Positions 51,301 to 56,046 of a stretch of DNA of 64,000 nucleotides are shown one piece after another. Every line of letters starts with the position of its first letter. Within the stretch, counting starts at the first letter, position 1. A program made the position numbers and the translations under genes. The notes beneath the pieces were generated by a model. That model worked only from the letters and a program-made list of their open reading frames with translations, ran no database searches and was not told the origin of the DNA. Origin of the DNA: Malachius bipustulatus (lineage: Eukaryota; Arthropoda; Insecta; Coleoptera; Melyridae). The stretch covers positions 37,974,162 to 38,038,161 of the forward strand of contig OU342637.1 of assembly GCA_910589415.1 (NCBI GenBank), given 5' to 3'.

Positions 51301-53821
51301 TGGCAGGTATCTTAGGATTGAGCGAATTTTTTTGCCATTCATTTTTCGAAACATGTTTTGAAACATCCAAAGCGATTTTTTCATCGTAAATTACCGGTTT
51401 TCGCGAAAACGGTAGGTATACGTTATGACCAAGAGTACCTTTGATAGCAAGAGTACCAGTTATGACCAAGACGCTTAAAATGTAGAAAATATTGACCAGT
51501 GTAAAGTTGGCATCCCAAAGTTGAGCATCCCAAATTTTGACATGAGTTATTAGTTCTTTTAGTATCGTTCTATAGTTCTGAGAGGGGTGCAGCAATAGTT
51601 CTCAAGCTCAAATATTTTTTTAACAGAAAAGGGGTGCTAACTTCGCGCCGCACCCCAAATTGAGAATAGCAACAGTTCCCGGATGCTATTCCTATTCTAG
51701 ACTAATAGTTCTAGAGTTTCTGATACAAATTTACCATAGCTCTGCGAATTTAATTCCAGTTTTCATGGAAGTAGTGCCTAGGCTACCTTGAGTAACTAAG
51801 TTCCGTTACATTAAATGTCACAATAACTCATGCCTCAAGTAAAAATGATCGTTCAAATATTTAAAAAATCAAATACAATGTGAGCTCTAGAGTTTCTGAC
51901 GGTAATCTTTAATATGTTCTGCAAAAATGAACCTCATATAGCGGAGTAAAGTTTTAAACAGGTACGGTCCTCAGAACTAAGAACTTGAAGCGTCTTACGC
52001 TACCCTGGCGGTCTCGTAGGTCGAATAAGGAAGCAAAAAGGACAGCACCAGTTTCTATTTTACTTCTATTGCAGAGTTCAGTCCTTTGGAGCATAATTTT
52101 CACAGCACTGTCGAGTTCTGAGTTCCCCGATGAGTGCTCTGTGCAGTGTTGGTTGAATACGAACGAGTGCTGCTAATTTAGGTAGGCTTTGTATGTTTAT
52201 ACCGCCCTAAGCGGGTAGCGCGCCACTAAACTTGCGAATACGCCTTGGAACTGTTATTTACTCAACAGCGCCCTTGAGTTCCAACTATCCAAAGGACTGA
52301 ACTCTGCAATAGAAGTCAAATAGAAACGGGTGCTGTCCTTTCACTTCCTTATTCGCACCTACGAGACCACCAGGGTAGCTTAAGACGCTTCGGGAGCGAC
52401 TTGAAGCCTGGAACTCTTTTTATTTTCACAGCACTGTCGAGCTCTGAGTTCCCCGATGAGTGCTCTGTGCAGTGTTAGTTGAATAAGAACGAGTGCTGCT
52501 ATTTAGTTAAGCTTTGTATGTTTTATACCACCCTAAGCGGGTAGCGCGCCACTAAACTTGCGAATACGCCTTGGAACTGTTATTTACTCAACAGCGCCCT
52601 TGAGTTCCAACTATCCAAAGGACTGAACTCTGCAATAGAAGTCAAATAGAAACGGGTGCTGTCCTTTCACTTCCTTATTCGCACCTACGAGACCGCCAGG
52701 GTAGCGTAAGACGCTTCGGGAGCGACTTGAAGCCTGGAACTCTTTTCATTTTCACAGAACTATCGAGTTCTGAGTTCCCCGATGAGTGCTCTGTGCAGTG
52801 TTAGTTGAATAAGAACGAGTGCTGCTTGCATGAAAACAGTTTTTGCGATATTGGCTCTATTTTTGCAGAACTATGGTAAATTTGTATAAGGAACTCTAGA
52901 ACTATTTGTCTAGAACCGAAATAGCACCCAGGAACTGTTGCACTGTCAATTTGGGGTGCGGCGCGAAGTTAGCACCCATTTTTTTTAATTAATATTTGGG
53001 CTTGAGAACTATTGCTGCACCCCTCTCAGAACTATAGAACTATACTAATAAAAGAACTAAGACTCATGTCAAAATTTGGGGTGCTTGACTTTGGGGTGCC
53101 AACTTTACACGGGTAATTATTGGAAGTTTAAAATGCGCTTTTAAATGTCAATTTATCCAGTGTCCTAGATATTAGGTGCAAAAAACCTCATGCAGCTCCA
53201 AAAACTCTGCCACTAGGCATTTGAAGAAAACTATCAATGGTAAGGTATGTACAAAAGTTGAGTTCTGTATCTCAAACGATTTCTGAGATATCAATCAAAA
53301 AGTCTGAGAAAAAAACTGTAAAAATATATTTTTTTGACGGAATCTCAAAAAAGGTGCATATGCCACCCACCTTAATAGGAACTTTTTTCCTCAGAATGAG
53401 CCAAGGAACCACCCACTAAAAACAAACTAAATATAAATTAAATAGAAATTTACAATCTATTTGGCAATATGAAATGGTAGGAAGATATTCCAATTACGGA
53501 CAGCCAGAATGTCTCATGAGATCAACTGGCATACTAATCCAACGTGTAGTGTGAAAGACTAATAAAAATTTACAAAAATCCACTAAAAGATTGAGGTCGG
53601 CAGAAAAATGCAAAATCTACTACAATAATTATTGCTCTTATATCTACCATTTATCACTGGGTTATATTCTTAATTTTAAAAATAGTAAATCTGATGGTAA
53701 TTCTAATTATGTAATTAAAACTACTAAATTAATTCATTTCAATACTTACAGCCGAACTAAACTGACCATGGTAGAAAATAAGTTGTCGGGTATGTGTCGA
53801 ATTTTGTTTCCATTAAGTCGT
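3233..53821 (-). CDS. sli: slit, secreted Robo ligand (26 of its exons; N-terminus outside window)
   Basis: Slit is a large secreted glycoprotein that binds Roundabout (Robo) receptors, mainly through its second LRR domain, and repels axons and migrating cells. The assembled exons give 1,339 residues and a stop. Approximate layout: end of LRR domain D1 (1-150), D2 (151-371), D3 (372-573), D4 (574-768), EGF1-5 (about 769-971), EGF6 (983-1020), laminin G (1021-1197), acidic linker (1197-1228), EGF7 (1229-1263), C-terminal cystine knot (1268-1339). Each LRR domain except the partial D1 has a cysteine N-cap, and all end in a CxC-type C-cap. Many LRRs sit on 72-nt exons with phase-2 introns. All exons join in one frame with no internal stop, so the gene looks intact. 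Drosophila Slit is about 1,500 residues, so roughly 150-160 residues (signal peptide, first N-cap, first LRRs) are missing beyond 64000. Order and domain content fit Slit and no other LRR-EGF protein I know. Identification is very secure; a few splice sites are not. Confidence 0.97.
3452..4416. repeat. long inverted-repeat element 1
   Basis: Two arms of about 400-450 bp facing each other around 3990. Matching segments include those at 3848-3912 and 4030-4095, carrying CGGCTTACATGTCCCTAT and its complement, and TTCCGGTATAACCGGAAGT-like sequence near 3668 and 4240. It lacks a coding sequence. The core sequence is shared with the elements at 30217, 32038 and 43747, so these form one family. Probably a non-autonomous DNA transposon (foldback or MITE type). 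Confidence 0.8.
4705..5330 (-). pseudogene. Jockey-type LINE reverse transcriptase fragment
   Basis: Two frames on the minus strand read as parts of one LINE reverse transcriptase: [15 protein letters not shown] (motif A) at about 5020-5090, then [15 protein letters not shown] and [10 protein letters not shown] at about 4770-4900. The catalytic YADD box reads YAED and the frame is shifted between the parts, so it is dead. No ends can be defined. Confidence 0.75.
5361..5936. repeat. inverted-repeat element 2a (ACAGGGTGTTAAC family)
   Basis: Begins ACAGGGTGTTAACTAC and ends with the complement GTAGTTAACACCCTGT, flanked by TAT and ATAT. Arms extend about 250 bp on each side. A longer copy lies at 8932-9980. 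Confidence 0.85.
5971..6611. repeat. inverted-repeat element 3
   Basis: Terminal inverted repeats ACAGGCTGTCCCGTATCGTT and its near complement ending in ACCCTGT. The arms (about 150 bp) pair through AGGCCTAAGAAAATAATG-type sequence near 6075-6100 and 6485-6505. No coding capacity. Confidence 0.8.
6664..6942 (-). pseudogene. Jockey-type LINE endonuclease fragment
   Basis: A 92-residue frame whose second half resembles the start of an apurinic-type LINE endonuclease: [22 protein letters not shown] and [14 protein letters not shown]. The usual ITET reads ITEK and the frame ends at once, so it is a remnant. Confidence 0.6.
7058..7640 (+). pseudogene. Jockey-type LINE 3' end (RT C-terminus and tail)
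   Basis: [19 protein letters not shown] and [11 protein letters not shown] are typical of the region after the RT catalytic core. Further pieces ([22 protein letters not shown]) follow in a shifted frame with stops. An AATAAAAAAG run near 7630 may be the element's 3' tail. Confidence 0.7.
7900..8226 (-). pseudogene. possible LINE ORF1 remnant
   Basis: A 23-residue minus-strand frame from ATG at 8226 to TGA at 8155 has a small cysteine cluster ([11 protein letters not shown]). Lower down, [17 protein letters not shown] (about 7950-8000) looks like coiled-coil ORF1 sequence. Orientation agrees with the endonuclease fragment at 6664. Weak assignment. Confidence 0.3.
8403..8542 (-). CDS. sli: slit exon Y: first half of C-terminal cystine knot
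   Basis: 140 nt between a long intron's TTTTTTAG acceptor and a GTATGT donor. It encodes [17 protein letters not shown], then [11 protein letters not shown] and a basic run (ARKSKRRK), the hallmark of the Slit CTCK domain. Confidence 0.95.
8932..9980. repeat. inverted-repeat element 2b (longer copy)
   Basis: Same ends as the element at 5361: ACAGGGTGTTAACTACCAAC and its complement ending ACCCTGT. It has an extra central pair of arms (9300-9390 and 9530-9610) absent from the shorter copy. Nearly the whole 1,049 bp folds on itself. Confidence 0.85.
10225..11080. repeat. cluster of ATTATA-GGAAATTTT repeat modules
   Basis: A motif close to ATTATAxxGGAAATTTT occurs once on the plus strand near 10245 and about three times on the minus strand (near 10360, 11015 and 11060). 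A local inverted repeat (GAATATTTTGAAAATTATC and complement, 10275-10345) lies inside. Element boundaries are unclear. Confidence 0.4.
11846..12993. repeat. inverted-repeat element 4a (ACAGGGTGTCC family)
   Basis: Ends ACAGGGTGTCCAGAAATTAT and its near complement (TTTCCGGACACCCTGT). Arms over 400 bp pair around about 12420. A second copy is at 29037-30090. Confidence 0.85.
12994..14346. other. intronic DNA without recognised features
   Basis: AT-rich slit intron sequence. A lone TATACAGGATGG-like segment at 14020-14030 may be a decayed transposon end. Nothing else is recognised. Confidence 0.4.
14347..16115. mobile_element. Harbinger-like element with TTA target duplication
   Basis: Terminal inverted repeats GGGTCGTATGCTAGAAA and, at the other end, the complement of GGGTGGTATGCTAGAAA, directly flanked by TTA (14344-14346 and 16116-16118). 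A 3-bp TWA duplication is the signature of PIF/Harbinger transposons. The inner ends carry repeated TTAACA and GTTAAA motifs. Between them is only one credible coding exon (14860-14933). No DDE transposase is visible, so it is a deletion derivative. Confidence 0.8.
14860..14933 (+). CDS. Myb/SANT-like first exon inside the Harbinger-like element
   Basis: ATG in good context (ATAAATGG), then [20 protein letters not shown], ended by a CAG|GTAAGT donor. The pattern matches the start of zeste-type Myb/SANT-like DNA-binding domains, which Harbinger elements encode as a second protein that helps recruit the transposase. No downstream exon with the rest of the helix-turn-helix was found before 16115, so the gene is probably truncated. 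Short, hence moderate confidence. Confidence 0.5.
16119..17253. other. slit intron sequence without recognised features
   Basis: AT-rich intron DNA. The plus-strand frame 16913-17161 has no recognisable domain. The open frame just below exon X on the minus strand is intron read-through. Confidence 0.45.
17254..17650 (-). CDS. sli: slit exon X: end of laminin G, acidic linker, EGF7
   Basis: 397 nt. It encodes the end of laminin G ([16 protein letters not shown] ... [15 protein letters not shown]), an acidic linker (DDEEEDTQ...) and EGF7 ([13 protein letters not shown] ... YRGKYCEQ). Two in-phase donors are possible: GTGAGG ending at 17254 (chosen) or GTAAGT ending at 17239, which adds five residues before the cystine knot. 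A reading frame stays open past both into the intron. Confidence 0.92.
17777..18340 (-). CDS. sli: slit exon W: EGF5-6 and most of laminin G
   Basis: 564 nt, phase 0 at both ends. It completes EGF5, encodes EGF6 ([13 protein letters not shown] ... GYSGKHCEY) and most of the laminin G domain ([56 protein letters not shown]). The MMYPQTSPC segment between EGF5 and EGF6 lies where Slit proteins are cleaved into N- and C-terminal fragments. Confidence 0.96.
18341..19572. other. slit intron between EGF5-coding exons
   Basis: No repeat or coding similarity recognised in this 1.2-kb intron. The scattered frames have no domain features. Confidence 0.45.
19573..19742 (-). CDS. sli: slit exon V: EGF4 and start of EGF5
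   Basis: 170 nt. EGF4 covers [16 protein letters not shown] to GFKGENC; EGF5 starts at [11 protein letters not shown]. The exon ends in phase 0. Confidence 0.94.
19925..20840 (+). pseudogene. LINE RNase H and C-terminal zinc-knuckle remnant
   Basis: [19 protein letters not shown] at 19940-20000 is the last RNase H motif of an I/R1-type LINE, with a stop replacing one residue. Farther on, [17 protein letters not shown] and [16 protein letters not shown] (20715-20830) match the His/Cys region at the C-terminus of such elements. A segment around 20465-20485 is inverted relative to 19995-20015, so the copy is rearranged. Confidence 0.65.
21231..21370 (-). CDS. sli: slit exon U: end of EGF2 and EGF3
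   Basis: 140 nt. It finishes EGF2 ([13 protein letters not shown]) and encodes EGF3, whose NIDDC start and later aromatic position suit a calcium-binding EGF. Donor GTAAGT. Confidence 0.95.
21421..21637 (-). CDS. sli: slit exon T: EGF1 and most of EGF2
   Basis: 217 nt. EGF1 runs from [15 protein letters not shown] to GYHGKDC; EGF2 begins at [16 protein letters not shown]. The junction with exon U splits a serine codon inside EGF2 across a 50-bp intron. Confidence 0.95.
21638..22270. other. intron DNA with orphan transposon ends
   Basis: A segment at 21963-22010 (TATTATAAAGCCTCATTAAG...) resembles one end of the MITE at 28784. GATATACAGGGTGATCAG at 22078 resembles one end of the ACAGGGTG elements. 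Neither has a partner here. Confidence 0.4.
22270..24095 (+). pseudogene. Jockey-like LINE reverse transcriptase pseudogene
   Basis: Recognisable RT pieces in order: [20 protein letters not shown] (22450-22515), [15 protein letters not shown] (22560-22605), [12 protein letters not shown] (23070-23105), a degenerate stretch around ADDIKIL (23130-23150), [14 protein letters not shown] (23345-23390) and [16 protein letters not shown] (23485-23530). Several stops and frameshifts. It ends near an AATAAA and an A-run at 24063-24080. A solo LTR splits it at 22649-22986. Confidence 0.75.
22649..22986. mobile_element. solo LTR inserted in the LINE
   Basis: 338 bp starting TGTCACGGACC and ending TTTAACACA, flanked by the 4-bp direct repeat AATG (22645-22648 and 22987-22990). 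It interrupts the RT frame exactly. TG...CA ends and a 4-bp duplication suit a Ty3/gypsy-type solo LTR left by recombination. Confidence 0.65.
24406..24569 (-). CDS. sli: slit exon S: D4 LRR C-cap
   Basis: 164 nt encoding the D4 C-cap ([19 protein letters not shown] ... [11 protein letters not shown] ... FVCK). Donor GTAAC is non-ideal, but phase and homology require this end. Confidence 0.94.
24570..25186. other. slit intron, nothing recognised
   Basis: 617 bp of AT-rich intron between D4 exons with no repeat or coding similarity that I can see. Confidence 0.5.
25187..25258 (-). CDS. sli: slit exon R: D4 LRR
   Basis: A 72-nt LRR exon ([15 protein letters not shown]...), flanked by a 1.6-kb intron that contains the Penelope-like insertion. 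Confidence 0.95.
26070..26468 (+). CDS. GIY-YIG endonuclease domain of Penelope-like element (partial)
   Basis: 132 residues. The GIY motif is in [19 protein letters not shown] (residues 19-37), with YIG following the CxxC pair as in Penelope nucleases, then the conserved arginine of [13 protein letters not shown] and a histidine/asparagine region ([10 protein letters not shown]). In the intact element this nuclease nicks target DNA during insertion. The ATG used is internal to the ancestral protein because the insert is 5'-truncated. Confidence 0.75.
   Translation: MSNGSILLNAKEKLSKLQKPGIYRLNCSHCNSVYIGQTCRNLEIRYKDHLNSYRLKHPERSNFAKHLIENNHTLTVNNKIELLYHCDHYFKLNFLESIEIHRHLYNQQYTVINEQLDTYRSPLLDFLLDINN
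26606..26650 (+). ncRNA. hammerhead-ribozyme-like motif
   Basis: CTGAAGA (fits CUGANGA), then a stem GCTAC/GTAGC with loop ATGAAAA, then GAAA, then the self-complementary CACGTG and TA. ACGT before and after could pair as stem I. There is one extra T between CTGAAGA and the stem compared with the textbook core. Penelope-like elements are known to carry hammerheads at this position. Confidence 0.5.
26869..27012 (-). CDS. sli: slit exon Q: two D4 LRRs
   Basis: 144 nt, two LRRs ([18 protein letters not shown] and [18 protein letters not shown]), acceptor GTTTCAG and donor GTAAG. Confidence 0.95.
27073..27277 (-). CDS. sli: slit exon P: D4 N-cap and first LRR
   Basis: 205 nt encoding the D4 N-cap ([16 protein letters not shown]) and an LRR ([17 protein letters not shown]). 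D4 mediates Slit dimerisation in characterised homologues. Confidence 0.96.
27335..27498 (-). CDS. sli: slit exon O: D3 LRR C-cap
   Basis: 164 nt encoding the D3 C-cap ([20 protein letters not shown] ... RCAGPARV ... FKCS). Ends in phase 1 with GTGAGT. Only 57 bp separate it from exon P. Confidence 0.96.
27499..28101. other. slit intron, nothing recognised
   Basis: 603 bp of AT-rich intron between D3 exons with no recognisable repeat or gene. Confidence 0.5.
28102..28245 (-). CDS. sli: slit exon N: two D3 LRRs
   Basis: 144 nt, exactly two 72-nt LRR units in one exon ([15 protein letters not shown] and [15 protein letters not shown]), consistent with loss of an intron between two ancestral LRR exons. 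Confidence 0.95.
28317..28463 (-). CDS. sli: slit exon M: two D3 LRRs
   Basis: 147 nt encoding two LRRs ([19 protein letters not shown] and [19 protein letters not shown]), donor GTGAGT. Confidence 0.94.
28609..28759 (-). CDS. sli: slit exon L: D3 LRR N-cap
   Basis: About 151 nt. It completes the split cysteine and encodes the D3 N-cap ([15 protein letters not shown]). The lower boundary is uncertain by one base from my counting. Confidence 0.94.
28784..29001. repeat. short inverted-repeat MITE
   Basis: About 218 bp whose ends pair: TATTATAAAGTACATTAAG near 28791 and its near complement ending CTTTATAATATT near 28995. Related one-ended sequence is at 21963. Confidence 0.6.
29037..30090. repeat. 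inverted-repeat element 4b
   Basis: Second copy of the family at 11846-12993, with the same ends (one now ACAGGTGTCC) and the same internal segments, for example AATGACCCGTTTCCGAGTAA near 29437. Part of one arm after 29700 is deleted. Confidence 0.85.
30217..30635. repeat. half copy of inverted-repeat element 5
   Basis: Carries one arm of the element at 43747: CTTATTCGAAGCGGTCTCTG through to ATCACCCTGTATAAAC near 30600. The partner arm is absent, so it is a broken copy. Confidence 0.7.
30636..32037. other. intron DNA, no clear feature
   Basis: AT-rich. A fragment at 31690-31745 again resembles the element-5 family (CTCAGACAATCTAAAAATGC). The small frames 31050-31293 are low-complexity and unconvincing. 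Confidence 0.4.
32941..33224. repeat. 142-bp tandem duplication
   Basis: CTAGTTTCTTTGATTTCATT recurs at 32941 and 33083, and GGTTACAGATGACCCGGGAT recurs in each unit. Two imperfect copies. Confidence 0.8.
33779..34019. other. three hairpin modules around CTGGAGTTCACA
   Basis: Modules at about 33781-33825, 33907-33953 and 33968-34015 share CTGGAGTTCACA, with CAGAGGCYRTCTCTGG in the second and third. Each is enclosed by an outer stem: ATTCAGC/GCTGAAT twice, then GAGTCGTT/AACGACTC. The inner CAGAG/CTCTG can also pair. Confidence 0.65.
35500..35657 (-). CDS. sli: slit exon K: D2 LRR C-cap
   Basis: 158 nt encoding the D2 C-cap ([15 protein letters not shown] ... [11 protein letters not shown]). 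It ends in phase 1 inside the final cap cysteine codon. A 6.7-kb repeat-filled intron follows. Confidence 0.96.
35769..35840 (-). CDS. sli: slit exon J: D2 LRR
   Basis: A 72-nt LRR exon ([15 protein letters not shown]...), donor GTAAGTAT. Confidence 0.95.
35896..35967 (-). CDS. sli: slit exon I: D2 LRR
   Basis: A 72-nt LRR exon ([15 protein letters not shown]...), donor GTAAG. Confidence 0.95.
36022..36093 (-). CDS. sli: slit exon H: D2 LRR
   Basis: A 72-nt LRR exon ([15 protein letters not shown]...). The LYGNKI core is strongly conserved in insect Slit D2. Confidence 0.95.
36172..36243 (-). CDS. sli: slit exon G: D2 LRR
   Basis: A 72-nt LRR exon ([15 protein letters not shown]...), donor GTGAGT, acceptor GTTACAG. 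Confidence 0.95.
36362..36433 (-). CDS. sli: slit exon F: D2 LRR
   Basis: A 72-nt LRR exon ([15 protein letters not shown]...), phase 2 at both ends, GTAAG donor. Confidence 0.95.
36500..36644 (-). CDS. sli: slit exon E: D2 LRR N-cap
   Basis: 145 nt encoding the N-cap of D2, with cysteines in [15 protein letters not shown]2 is the main Robo-binding domain in characterised Slits. The acceptor is GCCCAG after a short pyrimidine tract. Confidence 0.95.
36890..38520 (+). pseudogene. I/R1-type LINE remnant with RNase H
   Basis: In order: [20 protein letters not shown] followed by [13 protein letters not shown] (37170-37275), the RT-RNase H linker; [17 protein letters not shown] (about 37470-37520); [15 protein letters not shown] (37660-37705); [10 protein letters not shown] (37785-37815); [13 protein letters not shown]; and [19 protein letters not shown] (38248-38305), the C-terminal Cys region. 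Stops and frameshifts are present, so it is dead. The element at 38537 abuts its 3' end. Confidence 0.75.
38537..43431 (-). mobile_element. decayed Harbinger transposon
   Basis: Terminal inverted repeat TGCCCGGTTGTTCAAA at 38537 and its complement ending about 43430, flanked by TAA on each side. Subterminal ATTAATC/GATTAAT motifs are abundant at both ends. A further inverted pair (TTTAATAACTAGGAGGAGTA near 38727, complement near 41195) suggests internal rearrangement or a nested relative. A broken Harbinger transposase lies near the right end on the minus strand. Confidence 0.7.
42770..43081 (-). pseudogene. Harbinger transposase N-terminal remnant
   Basis: From the ATG at 43081, a frame contains [20 protein letters not shown] and then [16 protein letters not shown], typical of the helical N-terminus of HARBI1-like DDE transposases. 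After a stop, [17 protein letters not shown] follows in another frame, again family-typical. The DDE core was not found. Confidence 0.7.
43747..44625. repeat. inverted-repeat element 5, intact copy
   Basis: Ends ACAGGGTGTCCCAGCT and its complement. The arms (about 420 bp each) pair almost throughout, for example GAAGCGGTCTCTGTAGGCC near 43770 and its complement near 44590. It holds the CGGCTTACATGTCCCTAT core shared with element 1. Confidence 0.9.
44626..45762. other. intron DNA without recognised gene
   Basis: AT-rich. A 25-bp stretch at 44972-44996 is the exact reverse complement of 36995-37019, with weaker similarity around it. Confidence 0.4.
45763..45960. repeat. 55-bp minisatellite, about 3.5 copies
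   Basis: GAGATTTGGTTAGCTGGTAG recurs at 45763, 45818 and 45873 (third copy GAGATTTGGCTAGCAGGCAG), each followed by TTTGATTTGGATACAGCC-like sequence. Confidence 0.85.
45961..47640. other. intron DNA without recognised gene
   Basis: No convincing coding or repeat feature. The small minus-strand frames (46343-46676) have no domain signals. Confidence 0.4.
47641..49060. repeat. inverted-repeat element 6 with a nested element
   Basis: Ends CCGGGTGTCCCAACACTAGT and its near complement (one extra base) ending ATACCCGG, flanked by GTA and TAC. Arms are about 150 bp. The centre is occupied by another element (47853-48623). A related single end is at about 4585-4700. Confidence 0.85.
47853..48623. 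repeat. inverted-repeat element 7, nested
   Basis: Ends ACAGGGTGATTCAAAATTCA and the near complement ending ATCACCCTGT. Arms of about 300 bp pair, for example CCAGTTAAAAATAAGAA near 47900 and its near complement near 48565. Confidence 0.85.
49338..49573 (-). CDS. sli: slit exon D: last D1 LRR and LRR C-cap
   Basis: 236 nt. It encodes an LRR followed by the cysteine C-cap ([13 protein letters not shown] ... APYTRCHTP ... FKCSG), closing D1. It ends in phase 1 with a GTTAAT donor, and a 12.7-kb intron follows. Confidence 0.95.
49632..49703 (-). CDS. sli: slit exon C: D1 LRR
   Basis: A 72-nt LRR exon ([15 protein letters not shown]...), acceptor TTTCCAG and donor GTAAGA. Separated from exon D by a 58-bp intron. 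Confidence 0.95.
49704..50560. other. slit intron between D1 exons
   Basis: Nothing recognised apart from a short GC-rich patch (CTCGCGCCTCGCGGCCGCC, near 50149). Confidence 0.45.
50561..50632 (-). CDS. sli: slit exon B: D1 LRR
   Basis: A 72-nt LRR exon ([15 protein letters not shown]...), acceptor TTTACAG and donor GTAAG. Phase matches exons A and C. Confidence 0.94.
50777..51037. repeat. short inverted-repeat MITE (GGGTGTTTCAG family)
   Basis: 261 bp starting ATAGGGTGTTTCAG and ending CTGAAACACCCTGT. Both ends carry further matching sequence such as TATTTAAGGGGGC. Confidence 0.8.
51071..53420. repeat. compound foldback element with internal tandem array
   Basis: The outer arms pair (GTGATTCATTTGGCTCATTC near 51090 against the complement at about 53393-53415). 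Inner arms pair about 51500-51740 with 52890-53095 (GCACCCCAAATTGAG and CTCAGAACTATAGAAC segments). The centre has a 326-bp tandem repeat. The 5' part of the centre (about 51985-52090) is inverted relative to the array. Confidence 0.8.
52105..52835. repeat. 326-bp tandem repeat, about 2.2 copies
   Basis: TCGAGTTCTGAGTTCCCCGA (or one-base variants) occurs at 52111, 52437 and 52763, exactly 326 bp apart. The units contain GTAGCGCGCCACTAAACTTG. GC content is visibly above the surroundings. Confidence 0.9.
53750..53821 (-). CDS. sli: slit exon A: D1 leucine-rich repeat (first exon visible)
   Basis: A 72-nt exon between a TTTCAG acceptor and a GTAAG donor. It encodes one LRR ([15 protein letters not shown]...), probably the third repeat of D1 by comparison with the fly protein. 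It starts with the last base of a split codon, so an upstream exon is required. Confidence 0.93.
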
Positions 53822-54540
53822 CTGAAATAAACAAACCAGCATTATTTTATCGTTCGGCTAGCAGGAAAAGTATCAAATTTCGTTCAAGAGTACGACAGAG
53901 GTAATAACACTTTTCATAATAATCAAAAAGCGCTTAATTAAATACCAGACCGTCGTTAAACGGGTAAGAACTAATTTAGACACCCTATGGATGGGTACCT
54001 ACAGTGCAAACTGAAAAAAGAGACATAAACTATCTGCATTGTGCATGGTTCATGAAAAAAACTGAAATCTTGTTTTATTTATTTGGCTTAAAATGACGCC
54101 CACAAGAAAAAAGCTTTCTAAGTACATCCCGGCAACATACTCGACAAGTATATAGAAGACAAGAATAGCTCGGGTAAGTTGAAATAAGCCTATGCAAATT
54201 TGAATTGAACCCACTGTGTCATCTTCGGAGATAAGCGAGACATCCAAACCCCAACCAATATTGATTGCCAACCCCCCCCCCCCCCCCCCATAAGGACTAT
54301 AGATATATAGAAAAGTTGGCGTTTAACAGATCCTGCGAAGATGAGCAAAATAACTGAAAAGTCACCAAATAGTCCAGTCGGTAAAGTCAAAAATGTATCC
54401 AAGTTCAAAATTACAACAGTCTTTTAGGAAATCACGAAAATCACTCCAGCTTTATTCCTTGTAAACATATATCCAACGGTTATTGTTGGAATTATTGAAT
54501 TATTGAATATATTTCATTTTTCATTTCAATAATTGTAGTT
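53822..54540. other. sequence upstream of exon A, no slit exon seen
   Basis: No LRR exon or gene is recognisable. Contains an 18-base C homopolymer at 54272-54289. Confidence 0.45.
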
Positions 54541-56046
54541 TCCCACTGAAGCGAAGGCAGCTATCTATTGGAAAGGGCAAACATGCAGCGGAAGTGCCTG
54601 AGATCGTTGAATGCAAGAGAAAATTAGACTTACTGTACACACCGAGCAAGGTGGATGAAACGTATAGAGACCTATATAAAAGCACCAAAAGGAAATATAA
54701 CAGCATACTGATAGACAAGAGAGCAAAAATGTACCAGCAGAAGATATTCTCATGTGATAATAAAAACAAATGCACTTGGAACATAATAAGGGAAATAACA
54801 GGTACCCAGCCTTTGAACTCTGGAAATGAAATCCAGAGTCCGGGCGAACCGTTACAAGTCGCAAACAAAATAAACAATTTAATGATTAACGCACCTAGAC
54901 TACTATTAAATCAATCAAATAGAGAATATACCATACATGAATGACAATGGATATCTCTCGAGGTCTATGTTTATCCGGCCAGTCTTGCCTGAGGACCCAG
55001 AAAATATTGTGAGGGGCTTCCGCAACAAACACAGTAGTGGGAAAGCTGCATATCAATTAACATAATTAAGGTTTGCATTCCATATATTAGTGTTCCTTTA
55101 ACGCACATCATCAACAATTCCCTAAAATATGGCATCTTTCCAGAAAAGTTGATAACAGCGCTTGTAAAACCCATACACTAAAAAGGTAACACCGCTCCAA
55201 TTGAAAATTATAGGCCAATCAGCATTTTATCTTCCTTCTCGATTTTTTTTTAGAAAGTTATGTGCTTGAGACTCATAAACTGGCTCGAACAAAACACAAT
55301 TCTGAATCCAAGTCAACATGGATATCAGAGAGGCAAATCAACTCAAACGGCAGCTTTGAATTTATGTGTAATAATAATTGAATAGTGTAGAGCAGAGACA
55401 GTTGACACTGGGGGCTTTTCTAGATATTATTATGTCAAAGGCATATGACTGTCTGGATCATAACCATAACATACTATTCCAAAAACTAAATAGGTGTGGA
55501 ATTAGAGGACCAGTCCAAAATTCTTATCTTTGTAATAGAAAGCAAAGGGTGGTAATTGTAAAAGATAATAGGGAAATCATGTCAGATGAGGAGATCTTAA
55601 CGATGGGATACCGCAAGGTAGCACGATAAGCCCGATACTCTTCATTATGTATATGAATGGGATTTTCAGTGGGGTTGGCCTGTGAGCCGGGGTAGCTTTA
55701 CATGTTACGCAGATGACACCACCCTCCTAGTACATACATGCGAACACACTTCCAGATGCAGTACAATACAAATTTCTTTATTGTACTTGAATTACAACAG
55801 TCATTGCTTAGTAGGTACAACAGCGTTATTGCAGAAATAATAAAAACACACACAAAGACATTGAATGCAGTGAACACCTCAGTGCGTCCGTATAGAAGTC
55901 AAATAGACGGCTCCTGAAAAAGAAACAAGTGCTCAACAGGGAAAAGACAAAGATTATGCTGTTCACCACTAATCATTCTAACTACGACAGGAGACAATCA
56001 GCGATCAGTTTAAACGAAACTAGGCTAGAAACATCGAGTAGCGTTA

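Noticed and set aside
54272..54289. 18-base C run
   Set aside because: Simple homopolymer, prone to sequencing or assembly error; no function inferred.
54521..54877. Minus-strand frames opposite the LINE
   Set aside because: Antisense shadows of the plus-strand LINE coding sequence.
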